The notes under the pieces are model-generated. The model was not told where the DNA came from. It searched no databases and saw only the letters and a program-made list of their open reading frames with translations. Made by a program: the position numbers and the translations under genes. From the NCBI RefSeq assembly GCF_000148585.2, contig NZ_CP028414.1, positions 797,501-861,500 of the forward strand: DNA of 64,000 nt, given 5' to 3'. This DNA is from Streptococcus mitis NCTC 12261. Lineage in GTDB: Bacteria; Bacillota; Bacilli; Lactobacillales; Streptococcaceae. Positions 36,289-44,130 of this stretch are shown here, in pieces (the stretch's first letter is position 1; every line of letters starts with the position of its first letter).

Positions 36289-37332
36289 ATGGAAAAAAAG
36301 AAATTACGCATCAATATGTTGAGTTCAAGTGAGAAAGTAGCAGGACAAGGAGTTTCAGGTGCTTACCGTGAATTAGTTCGTCTTCTTCACCGTGATGCCA
36401 AGGACCAATTGATTGTTACAGAAAATCTTCCAATAGAGGCAGATGTGACTCACTTTCATACAATTGATTTCCCCTATTATTTATCAACATTCCAGAAGAA
36501 ACGCTCAGGAAGGAAAATTGGTTATGTGCACTTCTTGCCTGATACACTTGAGGGGAGTTTGAAAATTCCATTTTTCTTAAAGGGAATTGTGAAACGCTAT
36601 GTATTTTCTTTTTACAACCGGATGGAGCACTTGGTGGTGGTCAATCCGATGTTTATCGAGGATTTGGTGGCAGCTGGTATTCCACGTGAAAAAGTGACCT
36701 ATATTCCTAACTTTGTAAACAAGGAAAAATGGCATCCTCTTCCACAGGAAGAGGTAGCGAGATTGCGTACAGAGCTAGGTCTTAGTGACAATCAGTTTAT
36801 CGTAGTAGGTGCTGGTCAAGTTCAGAAACGTAAAGGAATTGATGACTTTATCCGTCTGGCTGAGGAATTGCCTCAGATTACCTTTATATGGGCGGGTGGT
36901 TTCTCTTTTGGTGGTATGACAGATGGTTATGAACGTTATAAGAAAATCATGGAGAATCCCCCTAAAAATTTGATTTTTCCAGGTATTGTATCGCCAGAGC
37001 GGATGCGCGAATTGTATGCCCTAGCGGATCTTTTCTTGTTGCCTAGTTATAATGAGCTCTTTCCGATGACGATTTTAGAGGCTGCCAGTTGTGAAGCTCC
37101 GATTATGTTGCGTGATTTAGATCTTTATAAGGTAATTTTGGAGGGAGATTATCGGGCGACAGCAGATAGAGAAGAGATGAAAGAAGCTATTCTGGAATAT
37201 CAAGCGAATCCTGCTGCTTTAAAAGATTTGAAAGAAAAAGCTAAGAATATTTCTAGAGAGTATTCAGAAGAGCATCTGTTACAAATCTGGTTGGACTTTT
37301 ATGAGAAACAAGCCGCTTTAGGGAGAAAGTAA
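36289..37332 (+). CDS. cpoA: CpoA, galactosyl-glucosyl-diacylglycerol synthase (GT4)
   Basis: 347 aa, GT-B fold, GT4 family: N-terminal MLSSSEKVAGQGVSGAYREL, nucleotide-sugar domain VVGAGQVQKRKGIDDFI and the E-x7-E motif in NELFPMTILEAASCEAP. From memory, pneumococcal CpoA adds galactose to glucosyl-diacylglycerol, and its mutants show altered piperacillin susceptibility. Assignment rests on length and on the neighbouring second glycosyltransferase. The frame could start at 36250, but that lies upstream of the promoter -10, so 36289 is right. Confidence 0.82.
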   Translation: MEKKKLRINMLSSSEKVAGQGVSGAYRELVRLLHRDAKDQLIVTENLPIEADVTHFHTIDFPYYLSTFQKKRSGRKIGYVHFLPDTLEGSLKIPFFLKGIVKRYVFSFYNRMEHLVVVNPMFIEDLVAAGIPREKVTYIPNFVNKEKWHPLPQEEVARLRTELGLSDNQFIVVGAGQVQKRKGIDDFIRLAEELPQITFIWAGGFSFGGMTDGYERYKKIMENPPKNLIFPGIVSPERMRELYALADLFLLPSYNELFPMTILEAASCEAPIMLRDLDLYKVILEGDYRATADREEMKEAILEYQANPAALKDLKEKAKNISREYSEEHLLQIWLDFYEKQAALGRK

Positions 37333-37347
37333 AAAGTGAGGTAATCT

Positions 37348-38673
37348 ATGCGAATTGGTTTATTTACAGATACCTATTTTCCTCAGGTTTCAGGTGTTGC
37401 GACCAGTATTCGGACCTTGAAAACAGAACTTGAAAAGCAGGGGCACGCTGTTTTTATCTTTACGACGACAGATAAGGATGTCAATCGTTATGAAGATTGG
37501 CAAATTATCCGCATTCCAAGTGTTCCTTTCTTTGCTTTTAAGGATCGTCGCTTTGCCTATCGAGGATTCAGTAAGGCGCTTGAAATTGCTAAACAGTATC
37601 AACTGGATATTATCCATACTCAGACAGAATTTTCTCTTGGTTTGTTGGGGATTTGGATTGCGCGTGAATTGAAGATTCCCGTTATTCATACCTATCACAC
37701 CCAGTACGAAGACTATGTACATTATATTGCCAAGGGGATGTTGATTCGTCCTAGTATGGTCAAGTATCTGGTTAGAGGTTTTTTGCATGATGTGGATGGG
37801 GTGATTTGCCCGAGTGAGATTGTCCGAGACTTGCTATCTGACTATAAAGTCAAGGTTGAGAAAAGGGTCATTCCAACTGGGATTGAATTAGCTAAGTTTG
37901 AGCGTCCGGAAATCAAGCAGGAAAATTTGACAGAACTGCGTACTAAACTAGGAATTCAAGATGATGAAAAGATGTTGCTTAGTCTTTCCAGAATTTCCTA
38001 TGAAAAAAATATTCAAGCAGTACTAGCAGCCTTTGCAGAAGTTCTGAAAGAAGAAGACAAGGTCAAACTGGTGGTAGCTGGGGATGGTCCTTATCTGGAT
38101 GACCTCAAAGAGCAAGCCAAGAAACTAGAGATTCAAGACTACGTCATCTTTACAGGCATGATTGCTCCTAGTGAGACGGCTCTTTACTATAAGGCGGCGG
38201 ATTTCTTCATCTCGGCATCGACAAGTGAAACGCAAGGTTTGACATACTTGGAAAGCTTAGCCAGTGGAACGCCTGTCATTGCTCATGGAAATCCTTATCT
38301 GGATAATCTTATCAGTGATAAAATGTTTGGAACCTTGTACTATGGGGAACATGATTTGGCTGGAGCTATTTTGGAAGCCCTGATTGCAACTCCAGATATG
38401 GATGAGCATACCTTATCAGAGAAATTGTACGAGATTTCAGCTGAGAACTTTGGAAAACGAGTGCATGAGTTTTATCTGGATGCCATTATTTCAAATAACT
38501 TCCAGAAAGATTTAGCAAAAGATGATACGGTCAGTCAGCGTATCTTTAAGACAGTTTTGTATCTACCGCAACAGGTGGTTGCTGTGCCTGTAAAAGGCTC
38601 TAGACGAATGCTGAGGGCTTCAAAAACACAGTTAATCAGCATCAGAGATTATTGGAAAGACCATGAAGAATAG
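37348..38673 (+). CDS. Glycosyltransferase, probable alpha-monoglucosyl-diacylglycerol synthase
   Basis: 441 aa, GT4 family: MRIGLFTDTYFPQVSGVATS at the N-terminus, ISYEKNIQAVLAAFAEVL in the nucleotide-sugar domain, and the donor-site motif in STSETQGLTYLESLASGTPV. In the pneumococcal cpoA operon this gene makes the glucosyl-diacylglycerol that CpoA extends, the lipid anchor pathway for lipoteichoic acid and bilayer balance. It begins 15 bases after cpoA. Confidence 0.82.
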   Translation: MRIGLFTDTYFPQVSGVATSIRTLKTELEKQGHAVFIFTTTDKDVNRYEDWQIIRIPSVPFFAFKDRRFAYRGFSKALEIAKQYQLDIIHTQTEFSLGLLGIWIARELKIPVIHTYHTQYEDYVHYIAKGMLIRPSMVKYLVRGFLHDVDGVICPSEIVRDLLSDYKVKVEKRVIPTGIELAKFERPEIKQENLTELRTKLGIQDDEKMLLSLSRISYEKNIQAVLAAFAEVLKEEDKVKLVVAGDGPYLDDLKEQAKKLEIQDYVIFTGMIAPSETALYYKAADFFISASTSETQGLTYLESLASGTPVIAHGNPYLDNLISDKMFGTLYYGEHDLAGAILEALIATPDMDEHTLSEKLYEISAENFGKRVHEFYLDAIISNNFQKDLAKDDTVSQRIFKTVLYLPQQVVAVPVKGSRRMLRASKTQLISIRDYWKDHEE

Positions 38674-38687
38674 AAAGAGGAATAGCT

Positions 38688-38879
38688 ATGAAAAAACAAT
38701 TGATGAGAAGTGGTAGTGATCAAAAAATTGCTGGAGTATGTGCTGGGGTCGCAAATTATTTTGATATTGATCCGACTATTGTTCGTGTAATATGGGGTGT
38801 TCTTGCATTTTGTTATGGGGCAGGAATTGTAGCTTATATCATTTTATGGATTATTGCGCCGGTAGCAAGTGACTATTGA
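38688..38879 (+). CDS. PspC-domain small membrane protein
   Basis: 63 aa: a basic start (MKKQLMRSGSDQKIAGVCAG), an amphipathic stretch (VANYFDIDPTIVRVIWGVLA) and one membrane helix at the C-terminus. PspC-domain proteins are linked to envelope stress, sensing membrane state. It sits in the glycolipid operon, 14 bases after the glucosyltransferase. Confidence 0.85.
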   Translation: MKKQLMRSGSDQKIAGVCAGVANYFDIDPTIVRVIWGVLAFCYGAGIVAYIILWIIAPVASDY

Positions 38880-38937
38880 AAACTAGCTAAATTCATGCTA
38901 AGATAATAGAAAATAGAATGTAACGAAGGAGATAAAA

Positions 38938-39072
38938 ATGGCATTTGGAGATAATGGAAAACGTAAAAAAACTATGTTTGAGAAATTAACCTTGCTTATC
39001 GTACTTATCATGTTAGTAGCAAGTATTTTGGGTATTTTTGCAACTGCAATTGGTGCCCTCAGTAATCTATAA
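38938..39072 (+). CDS. Small single-pass membrane protein (DUF4044-type)
   Basis: A 44-aa frame: a basic N-terminus (MAFGDNGKRKKTMFEKLT) and one membrane helix (about 19-40) rich in Leu/Ile/Val/Ala. GAAGGAGA lies eight bases before the ATG. Similar short proteins follow the cpoA operon genes in relatives. The function is unknown. Confidence 0.75.
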   Translation: MAFGDNGKRKKTMFEKLTLLIVLIMLVASILGIFATAIGALSNL

Positions 39073-39096
39073 AATAGATTCAAGAAAATTTTGTGA

Positions 39097-39117
39097 CTGG
39101 GATTTCCCAGCCCTTTT
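39097..39117 (+). terminator. Terminator before obg
   Basis: CTGGG / CCCAG with loop ATTT, then CCCTTTTTTT. Confidence 0.65.
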
Positions 39118-39135
39118 TTAAAGTGAGAAGAAAAA

Positions 39136-40446
39136 ATGAGTATGTTTTTAGATACAGCCAAGATCAAGGTCAAGGCTGGTAATGGTGGCGATGGTATGGT
39201 TGCCTTTCGCCGTGAAAAATATGTCCCTAATGGCGGTCCTTGGGGTGGTGACGGTGGTCGTGGAGGTAATGTCGTCTTCGTTGTAGACGAAGGTCTACGT
39301 ACTCTCATGGATTTCCGCTACAATCGTCATTTCAAGGCTGATTCTGGTGAAAAAGGAATGACCAAAGGGATGCATGGTCGTGGAGCTGAGGACCTTAGAG
39401 TTCGAGTGCCACAAGGTACGACTGTGCGTGATGCTGAGACAGGCAAGGTCTTGACAGATTTGATTGAACACGGTCAAGAATTTATTGTAGCCCACGGTGG
39501 TCGTGGTGGTCGTGGAAATATCCGCTTTGCGACACCAAAAAATCCTGCACCGGAAATCTCTGAAAATGGAGAACCAGGTCAGGAACGTGAGTTACAATTG
39601 GAACTAAAAATCTTGGCTGATGTTGGTTTAGTTGGATTCCCATCTGTTGGGAAATCAACACTTTTAAGTGTTATTACCTCAGCTAAACCTAAAATTGGTG
39701 CCTACCACTTTACGACCATTGTGCCAAATCTAGGTATGGTTCGTACCCAATCAGGTGAATCCTTTGCAGTAGCTGATTTACCAGGTTTGATTGAAGGGGC
39801 TAGTCAGGGTGTCGGTTTGGGAACTCAGTTCCTCCGCCACATTGAGCGTACCCGTGTCATCCTTCATATTATTGATATGTCAGCTAGCGAAGGACGTGAT
39901 CCTTATGAGGATTATCTTGCTATTAACAAGGAGTTGGAGTCATACAATCTTCGTCTCATGGAGCGTCCACAGATTATCGTAGCCAATAAGATGGATATGC
40001 CTGAGAGTCAGGAAAATCTTGAAGAATTCAAGAAAAAATTAGCTGAAAACTATGATGAATTTGAAGAGCTACCAGCTATCTTCCCGATTTCTGGATTGAC
40101 CAAGCAAGGTCTGGCAACGCTCTTGGATGCTACAGCTGAATTGTTAGACAAGACACCAGAATTCTTGCTCTACGACGAGTCAGATATGGAAGAAGAAGCT
40201 TACTATGGATTTGACGAGGAAGAAAAAGCCTTTGAAATTAGTCGTGATGACGATGCTACATGGGTACTTTCTGGTGAAAAACTGATGAAACTCTTTAATA
40301 TGACCAACTTTGATCGTGACGAATCAGTCATGAAATTTGCTCGTCAATTACGTGGTATGGGGGTTGATGAAGCCCTTCGTGCGCGTGGAGCTAAAGATGG
40401 GGATTTGGTCCGCATTGGTAAATTTGAGTTTGAATTTGTAGACTAG
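39136..40446 (+). CDS. obgE: Obg/CgtA ribosome-associated GTPase
   Basis: 436 aa. The Gly-rich Obg fold (residues 1-158: [31 protein letters not shown]) is followed by a G domain with [20 protein letters not shown] and NKMDMP, and an OCT C-terminal domain. It is an essential GTPase in 50S assembly and stress signalling. GAGAAGAAAAA is a weak ribosome site; the start is fixed by the conserved N-terminus [10 protein letters not shown]. Confidence 0.97.
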   Translation: MSMFLDTAKIKVKAGNGGDGMVAFRREKYVPNGGPWGGDGGRGGNVVFVVDEGLRTLMDFRYNRHFKADSGEKGMTKGMHGRGAEDLRVRVPQGTTVRDAETGKVLTDLIEHGQEFIVAHGGRGGRGNIRFATPKNPAPEISENGEPGQERELQLELKILADVGLVGFPSVGKSTLLSVITSAKPKIGAYHFTTIVPNLGMVRTQSGESFAVADLPGLIEGASQGVGLGTQFLRHIERTRVILHIIDMSASEGRDPYEDYLAINKELESYNLRLMERPQIIVANKMDMPESQENLEEFKKKLAENYDEFEELPAIFPISGLTKQGLATLLDATAELLDKTPEFLLYDESDMEEEAYYGFDEEEKAFEISRDDDATWVLSGEKLMKLFNMTNFDRDESVMKFARQLRGMGVDEALRARGAKDGDLVRIGKFEFEFVD

Positions 40447-40455
40447 GAGACTGAT

Positions 40456-40614
40456 ATGGGAGATAAACCGATATCTTTCCGAGATGCGGAAGGCAACTTC
40501 GTCTCCGCTGCAGACGTTTGGAATGAAAAGAAATTGGAAGAACTATTTAATCGTCTCAATCCAAATCGTGCTCTGAGATTAGCACGAACTAAAAAAGAAA
40601 ATCCATCTCAGTAA
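40456..40614 (+). CDS. 52-aa conserved-looking small protein after obg
   Basis: The frame starts at ATG 40456 with AGGAGACTG just upstream. It reads MGDKPISFRDAEGNFVSAAD and continues with WNEKKLEELFNRLNPNRALR to a Lys-rich end. It is soluble and has no signal. It lies 9 bases after obg and ends just before a shared terminator. I do not recognise a function. The good ribosome site and even composition suggest a real gene. Confidence 0.75.
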   Translation: MGDKPISFRDAEGNFVSAADVWNEKKLEELFNRLNPNRALRLARTKKENPSQ

Positions 40615-40624
40615 AGAATATAAC

Positions 40625-40656
40625 AAAATTCCGTGCCACATGAGACACGGAATTTT
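40625..40656. terminator. Bidirectional terminator between the 52-aa gene and argR
   Basis: A perfect 11-bp inverted repeat AAAATTCCGTG / CACGGAATTTT (40625-40635 with 40646-40656). It has T-rich flanks on both strands and separates converging transcripts. Confidence 0.88.
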
Positions 40657-40657
40657 C

Positions 40658-41128
40658 TTATTCTTCAAAGAAAAATGGTGGAGCGAATTTTTTCAATTCT
40701 TCAAAGCATTTTTGAGCAGCTTCTGCATCTTCACAGATGACGAGACAGACATCATCTCCACAGAGAGTAGCGATAGCGTCAGGGAAGCTCAAAGCATCAA
40801 TGATAGAACCAAAGGATTGAGCAAGTCCAGGAAGGGTTTTTAGTAGGACTTGGTGTTGAACGGGGCGCATCAAGACAAGAGCATCCTCCATATAAATTTC
40901 GAGACGTTTTTCCCATTTTGAGATAGAACCTGTATTGAGCACGTAGTAAGAGTTGTCTTCTTCTCGTACTTTTGAAAGGTTCATACTTTTAATATCTCTC
41001 GAAAGTGTAGCTTGTGTAACTTGAATATCATTATCGGCAAGAAGAGCTTGTAGCTCAGCTTGAGTATGAATCTTGTTTTTCGTTACAAGAGCTCGTATGA
41101 GTTGGTGTCGGTGTTCAGATTTATTCAT
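40658..41128 (-). CDS. argR: ArgR/AhrC-family arginine regulator
   Basis: 156 aa. The N-terminal winged helix has the recognition segment VTQATLSRDIKSMNL. The C-terminal oligomerisation and ligand domain has LLKTLPGLAQSFGSIID and the arginine-binding pair in CGDDVCLVICED. Streptococci carry several ArgR paralogues that form mixed hexamers; which one this is cannot be decided here. AAGGAG lies nine bases before the ATG on the minus strand. No clear -10 is visible upstream, where the pepX remnant lies. Confidence 0.88.
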   Translation of the reverse strand: MNKSEHRHQLIRALVTKNKIHTQAELQALLADNDIQVTQATLSRDIKSMNLSKVREEDNSYYVLNTGSISKWEKRLEIYMEDALVLMRPVQHQVLLKTLPGLAQSFGSIIDALSFPDAIATLCGDDVCLVICEDAEAAQKCFEELKKFAPPFFFEE

Positions 41129-41159
41129 AAAATATTACTCCTTGTACTAGGTACAGAAA

Positions 41160-41594
41160 GCGTGGACTGAACGAAAGCGTCAGTCGGGTGGTAAGCGGTA
41201 TTGTCACGTATGATGATTTCAAAGTCAGTAGTATAGGACTAAATGGAGAAAATCCCACACTTTTAACTTGTCACTAGTTGGGTGTAGATGAATTGGGTAT
41301 CTATCTGTTTATCTACATTGGTGTCCTCTACTAACAGTAAATCATTCAATTAGGGTAGCCTTTTGTCACGACTTGTTGTGAATTTACGATTAATGTCAAA
41401 TCACAGAGATTTTCCAACATGTGGTGTGGTAGCGAGTGTTATTAATGAGTACACATGTTGGTTAGAGTCTTAGTATCTTTTGTCTAAGCTCCCGTGTAGA
41501 CCTATCATAAGCCCATATTGGGATTGAAGTTGATACCAAGTTTATGTTTGTTTCAACTGTTTAAGTGGAAATCTTCCATATTGAAAGTCTGATA
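41160..41594 (-). pseudogene. Decayed second copy of the pepX 3' end
   Basis: The gap between argR and pepX aligns along its length with the pepX 3' portion (about 41600-42135), in the same order and orientation. Shared blocks include GGTGGTAAGCGGTATTGTCA (41189 vs 41648), TTTCAAAGTCAGTAGTATAG, CTACTAACAGTAAATCATT, GTAGCCTTTTGTCACGA, GATTTTCCAACATGT and TATTGAA-GTCTG. On the minus strand one stretch still reads [18 protein letters not shown], against [18 protein letters not shown] in PepX. Many indels and stops break the frame, and about 50 bases are missing near its 5' end. By eye identity is roughly three quarters, and non-coding decay is evident. Confidence 0.82.
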
Positions 41595-43877
41595 TCATAC
41601 CTTTTGACAAGGTAGGATAAGGCTAGACTGTTCTAGATCGACAGTCAGGTGGTAAGCGGTATTGTCACGGATTGTTATTTCAAAGTCAGTAGTATAGAGG
41701 ACTAAACGAAGAGTATCTCCTTCTTTTAACTTGTAAATAGTTGGTTGCAATTCAAATTGGATATCCATCCATTCATCTTCAGTAATATTCTCTACTAACA
41801 GTAAATCATTTCTATTTTGTAAATTGAGGTAGCCTTTTGTCACGATGCGTTGTGCATTTTCACGAAAAGGCAATTCGTTAAGATTTTCCAACATGTAGTA
41901 GCGACCGTTGTCAATGGTTCTAGCACTTAATACAGCTGGATAAGGTTGTAGGTATTTCTTCTGTCCAAATTCTAGCAGTTGGGCAGATAAGAGCCCCTTA
42001 TTTGTACTGGATTTGATACGAAGATTGAGTTGGGCACGACCGTTCAGGTGGAGATCCTTGGTCACAGGAAGGTCAATAGTAATCTGATTGACTTTCCCTT
42101 GATAGAGTTCTGTATTGAAGGTCTGGTAAGTCTTACCATAACGCTCAAAATCCTTATCTGAGTACTGGTTTTGAATAACTTGCTCTTCTTGACCAAGTGC
42201 GAAGGTTTCAAAGTTTTCTTGCCCACCAAAGTTATCAAGTGATAACCAAGTCTGAGGAGTTGTATTATCCTGCCAGATAACAGTAGGAAGTTGGTAATCC
42301 GTTTCCTGTTCCAGTAATTTCTTTGTCAACAAAGCATTCATGGACTCACGGAAATCAATGGACTGCCAGTTATTCATATAAACATGGGCACCATTATGGA
42401 AAAAGAGGTGCTTATTTATATTATCAGGAAGGGCGTGAAACATCTGATAAACATGAAGTGGTTTGACATTCCAATCCTGTGAACCATGAGTAAAGACAAC
42501 CTCTGCCTTTACCTTATGGGCATTAAGCAGATAATTGCGGTCATGCCAAAACTGATTGTAGTCGCCAGACTTGCGATCCAGTTGCACTTTTACTTTTTCT
42601 AAGTCAGCTTGGTGAGACTCATTGCCACGGATATAGTCACCAGCCAAGAGATTACGAGAGTAGGTTAGTTCAGCAAGGGAGTCAAAGTCCTCACCTGGAT
42701 AACCACCTGGGCTAGTTACTAGACCGTTTTCACGGTAGTAGTTGTACCACGAAGAAATACCAGCCTCGGCAATGATAACCTCTAAACCATCTACACCTGT
42801 AGTCGCAAGACCATTGGACATGGTACCTAGATAGGAAAGTCCAGTTGTGGCAACTTTTCCGTTTGACCAGTCAGCCTTGACTTGACGCTGGCGCGTATGG
42901 TCAGTAAAGGCACGGCAACGACCATTAAGCCAATCGATAACATTTTTATAAGCCTCTATTTGCTGGTAGTCCCCGTTAGTCATGAAACCAGTAGAGTCTT
43001 TGGTACCAACACCTGAGACATAGAGATTAGCAAAACCTCGTGGAAGGAAGTAGTCGTTGAGTGTATAGCTAGAGTTGATGTGTGTTAGCTTTTCCTCAGC
43101 TTCTGACACAAGCTCAGCTTGACCTTGGAGTTGGACGAGATTTAGTTGGGGTTCCTCTAGCTCAATCTTGTGAGCAGGCTTAACCTCAAGATAGCCCTCC
43201 ATCTTGTAAAGAGCTTTATCGCTGGCCTTGTCATTGGTTCCCTGATGGTAGGGACTGGCAGTCATGATAGCAGGGATTTGCCCATCATAACGAGGACGAA
43301 TAATGCTGACCTTGACTAGGTCTGGTAGACCTTTTTGGTCAGTATCGACACGAGACTCAACGTAAACGACTTCTCGAATGGCATCATGGCTAGAAAAAGT
43401 AGCCAAACTCTTGCCGTTAAAGTAGTGATAGTCATTATCCTCAGGAATAAGACCGTCGCTGACAAGTTGGTCGATAAGAGTGTTCCCCTTTTTAGTGCGA
43501 GTATTGAGTAACTGATAGAGATTTTCAACCAAGTCACCATATACAATGGGAAAACCAGTCTCTTTGCGAAAAGCTTCGCCGTCTTCAAAGTCAATCAAAT
43601 AAGAAAATCCTAAAAGTTGAAAAGCCACAGTATAGAAAATATCTGCAGTCAACTCTTTATCTGATTGAAAAAATGTCAATAAGTCAGTTTCTTTATCAAC
43701 TGCTAAACTGGATAGAGGATAGGAGCTGTTTTTAAAATTAAAAAAGAAACGAATAAGAAACGCTTCAAGCATTTGTTTATTTGTAATGTTGACTGGTAAA
43801 TCAAATCCATACTTTTTTAATTCAAAGATAATTGTATCTCTAGGTAGTGCTAAATAGCTGAATTGATTAAAACGCAT
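41595..43877 (-). CDS. pepX: X-prolyl dipeptidyl aminopeptidase
   Basis: 760 aa, S15 serine peptidase. It removes X-Pro dipeptides from the N-termini of peptides, important for using Pro-rich peptides. The nucleophile motif [11 protein letters not shown] is intact. [12 protein letters not shown] (catalytic Asp region) and [12 protein letters not shown] (catalytic His) follow. A C-terminal beta domain ends PCQKV. GGAGGTC precedes the ATG on the minus strand. The gene is divergent from the giant surface-protein gene. Confidence 0.96.
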   Translation of the reverse strand: MRFNQFSYLALPRDTIIFELKKYGFDLPVNITNKQMLEAFLIRFFFNFKNSSYPLSSLAVDKETDLLTFFQSDKELTADIFYTVAFQLLGFSYLIDFEDGEAFRKETGFPIVYGDLVENLYQLLNTRTKKGNTLIDQLVSDGLIPEDNDYHYFNGKSLATFSSHDAIREVVYVESRVDTDQKGLPDLVKVSIIRPRYDGQIPAIMTASPYHQGTNDKASDKALYKMEGYLEVKPAHKIELEEPQLNLVQLQGQAELVSEAEEKLTHINSSYTLNDYFLPRGFANLYVSGVGTKDSTGFMTNGDYQQIEAYKNVIDWLNGRCRAFTDHTRQRQVKADWSNGKVATTGLSYLGTMSNGLATTGVDGLEVIIAEAGISSWYNYYRENGLVTSPGGYPGEDFDSLAELTYSRNLLAGDYIRGNESHQADLEKVKVQLDRKSGDYNQFWHDRNYLLNAHKVKAEVVFTHGSQDWNVKPLHVYQMFHALPDNINKHLFFHNGAHVYMNNWQSIDFRESMNALLTKKLLEQETDYQLPTVIWQDNTTPQTWLSLDNFGGQENFETFALGQEEQVIQNQYSDKDFERYGKTYQTFNTELYQGKVNQITIDLPVTKDLHLNGRAQLNLRIKSSTNKGLLSAQLLEFGQKKYLQPYPAVLSARTIDNGRYYMLENLNELPFRENAQRIVTKGYLNLQNRNDLLLVENITEDEWMDIQFELQPTIYKLKEGDTLRLVLYTTDFEITIRDNTAYHLTVDLEQSSLILPCQKV

Positions 43878-43908
43878 AAGACCTCCAATAAAATTTTACT
43901 TAAGATTA

Positions 43909-43937
43909 TTATATCAAAAATAATGCCTAAAAACCAA
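43909..43937 (-). promoter_or_regulatory. pepX promoter
   Basis: On the minus strand: TTGGTT (43937-43932), a 17-base spacer and TATAAT (43914-43909), with the extended TG at 43917-43916. Confidence 0.7.
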
Positions 43938-43942
43938 GATTA

Positions 43943-43960
43943 ATCTTTCTGTAGAAAGAT
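43943..43960. promoter_or_regulatory. Perfect 18-bp palindrome between pepX and the giant gene
   Basis: ATCTTTCT-GT-AGAAAGAT lies just upstream of the pepX -35. It could be an operator for a dimeric regulator, or a small hairpin. No U-tract supports a terminator. Confidence 0.4.
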
Positions 43961-44046
43961 ATTTACCATTATATATTACAACAGTTTAATTTTTAAAAAC
44001 GAAAGAAAATTCCATTATCAAATGATATAGAAAATGTTCAAATTCT

Positions 44047-44075
44047 TTGAAATGAATACGATTGCATGGTATAAT
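44047..44075 (+). promoter_or_regulatory. Promoter of the giant surface-protein gene
   Basis: TTGAAA (44047-44052), a 17-base spacer, and TATAAT (44070-44075), with the extended TG at 44067-44068. The 5' leader has a hairpin TATGTAAT / GTTACATA (44082-44089 with 44101-44108) before the ribosome site AGGAAGTGA. Confidence 0.8.
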
Positions 44076-44130
44076 ATATCGTATGTAATTGTAAAATTTA
44101 GTTACATAAAAAATATAGGAAGTGAACATT

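Noticed and set aside
37390..37788. 132-codon minus-strand frame in the second glycosyltransferase gene
   Set aside because: It is antisense to the conserved N-terminal domain, without a ribosome site or promoter.
38898..39308. 136-codon minus-strand frame across the obg start
   Set aside because: It is antisense to the 44-aa gene and the Gly-rich part of obg; its Pro/Thr-rich product is a mirror of Gly-rich codons.
41129..41594. argR-pepX gap considered as a phage or IS remnant
   Set aside because: It aligns with the pepX 3' end throughout; no terminal inverted repeats or transposase motifs were seen.
43980..44020. Possible CodY box (AATTTTTAAAAACGA) upstream of the giant gene
   Set aside because: Only about 10 of 15 positions match; in such AT-rich DNA this is expected by chance.
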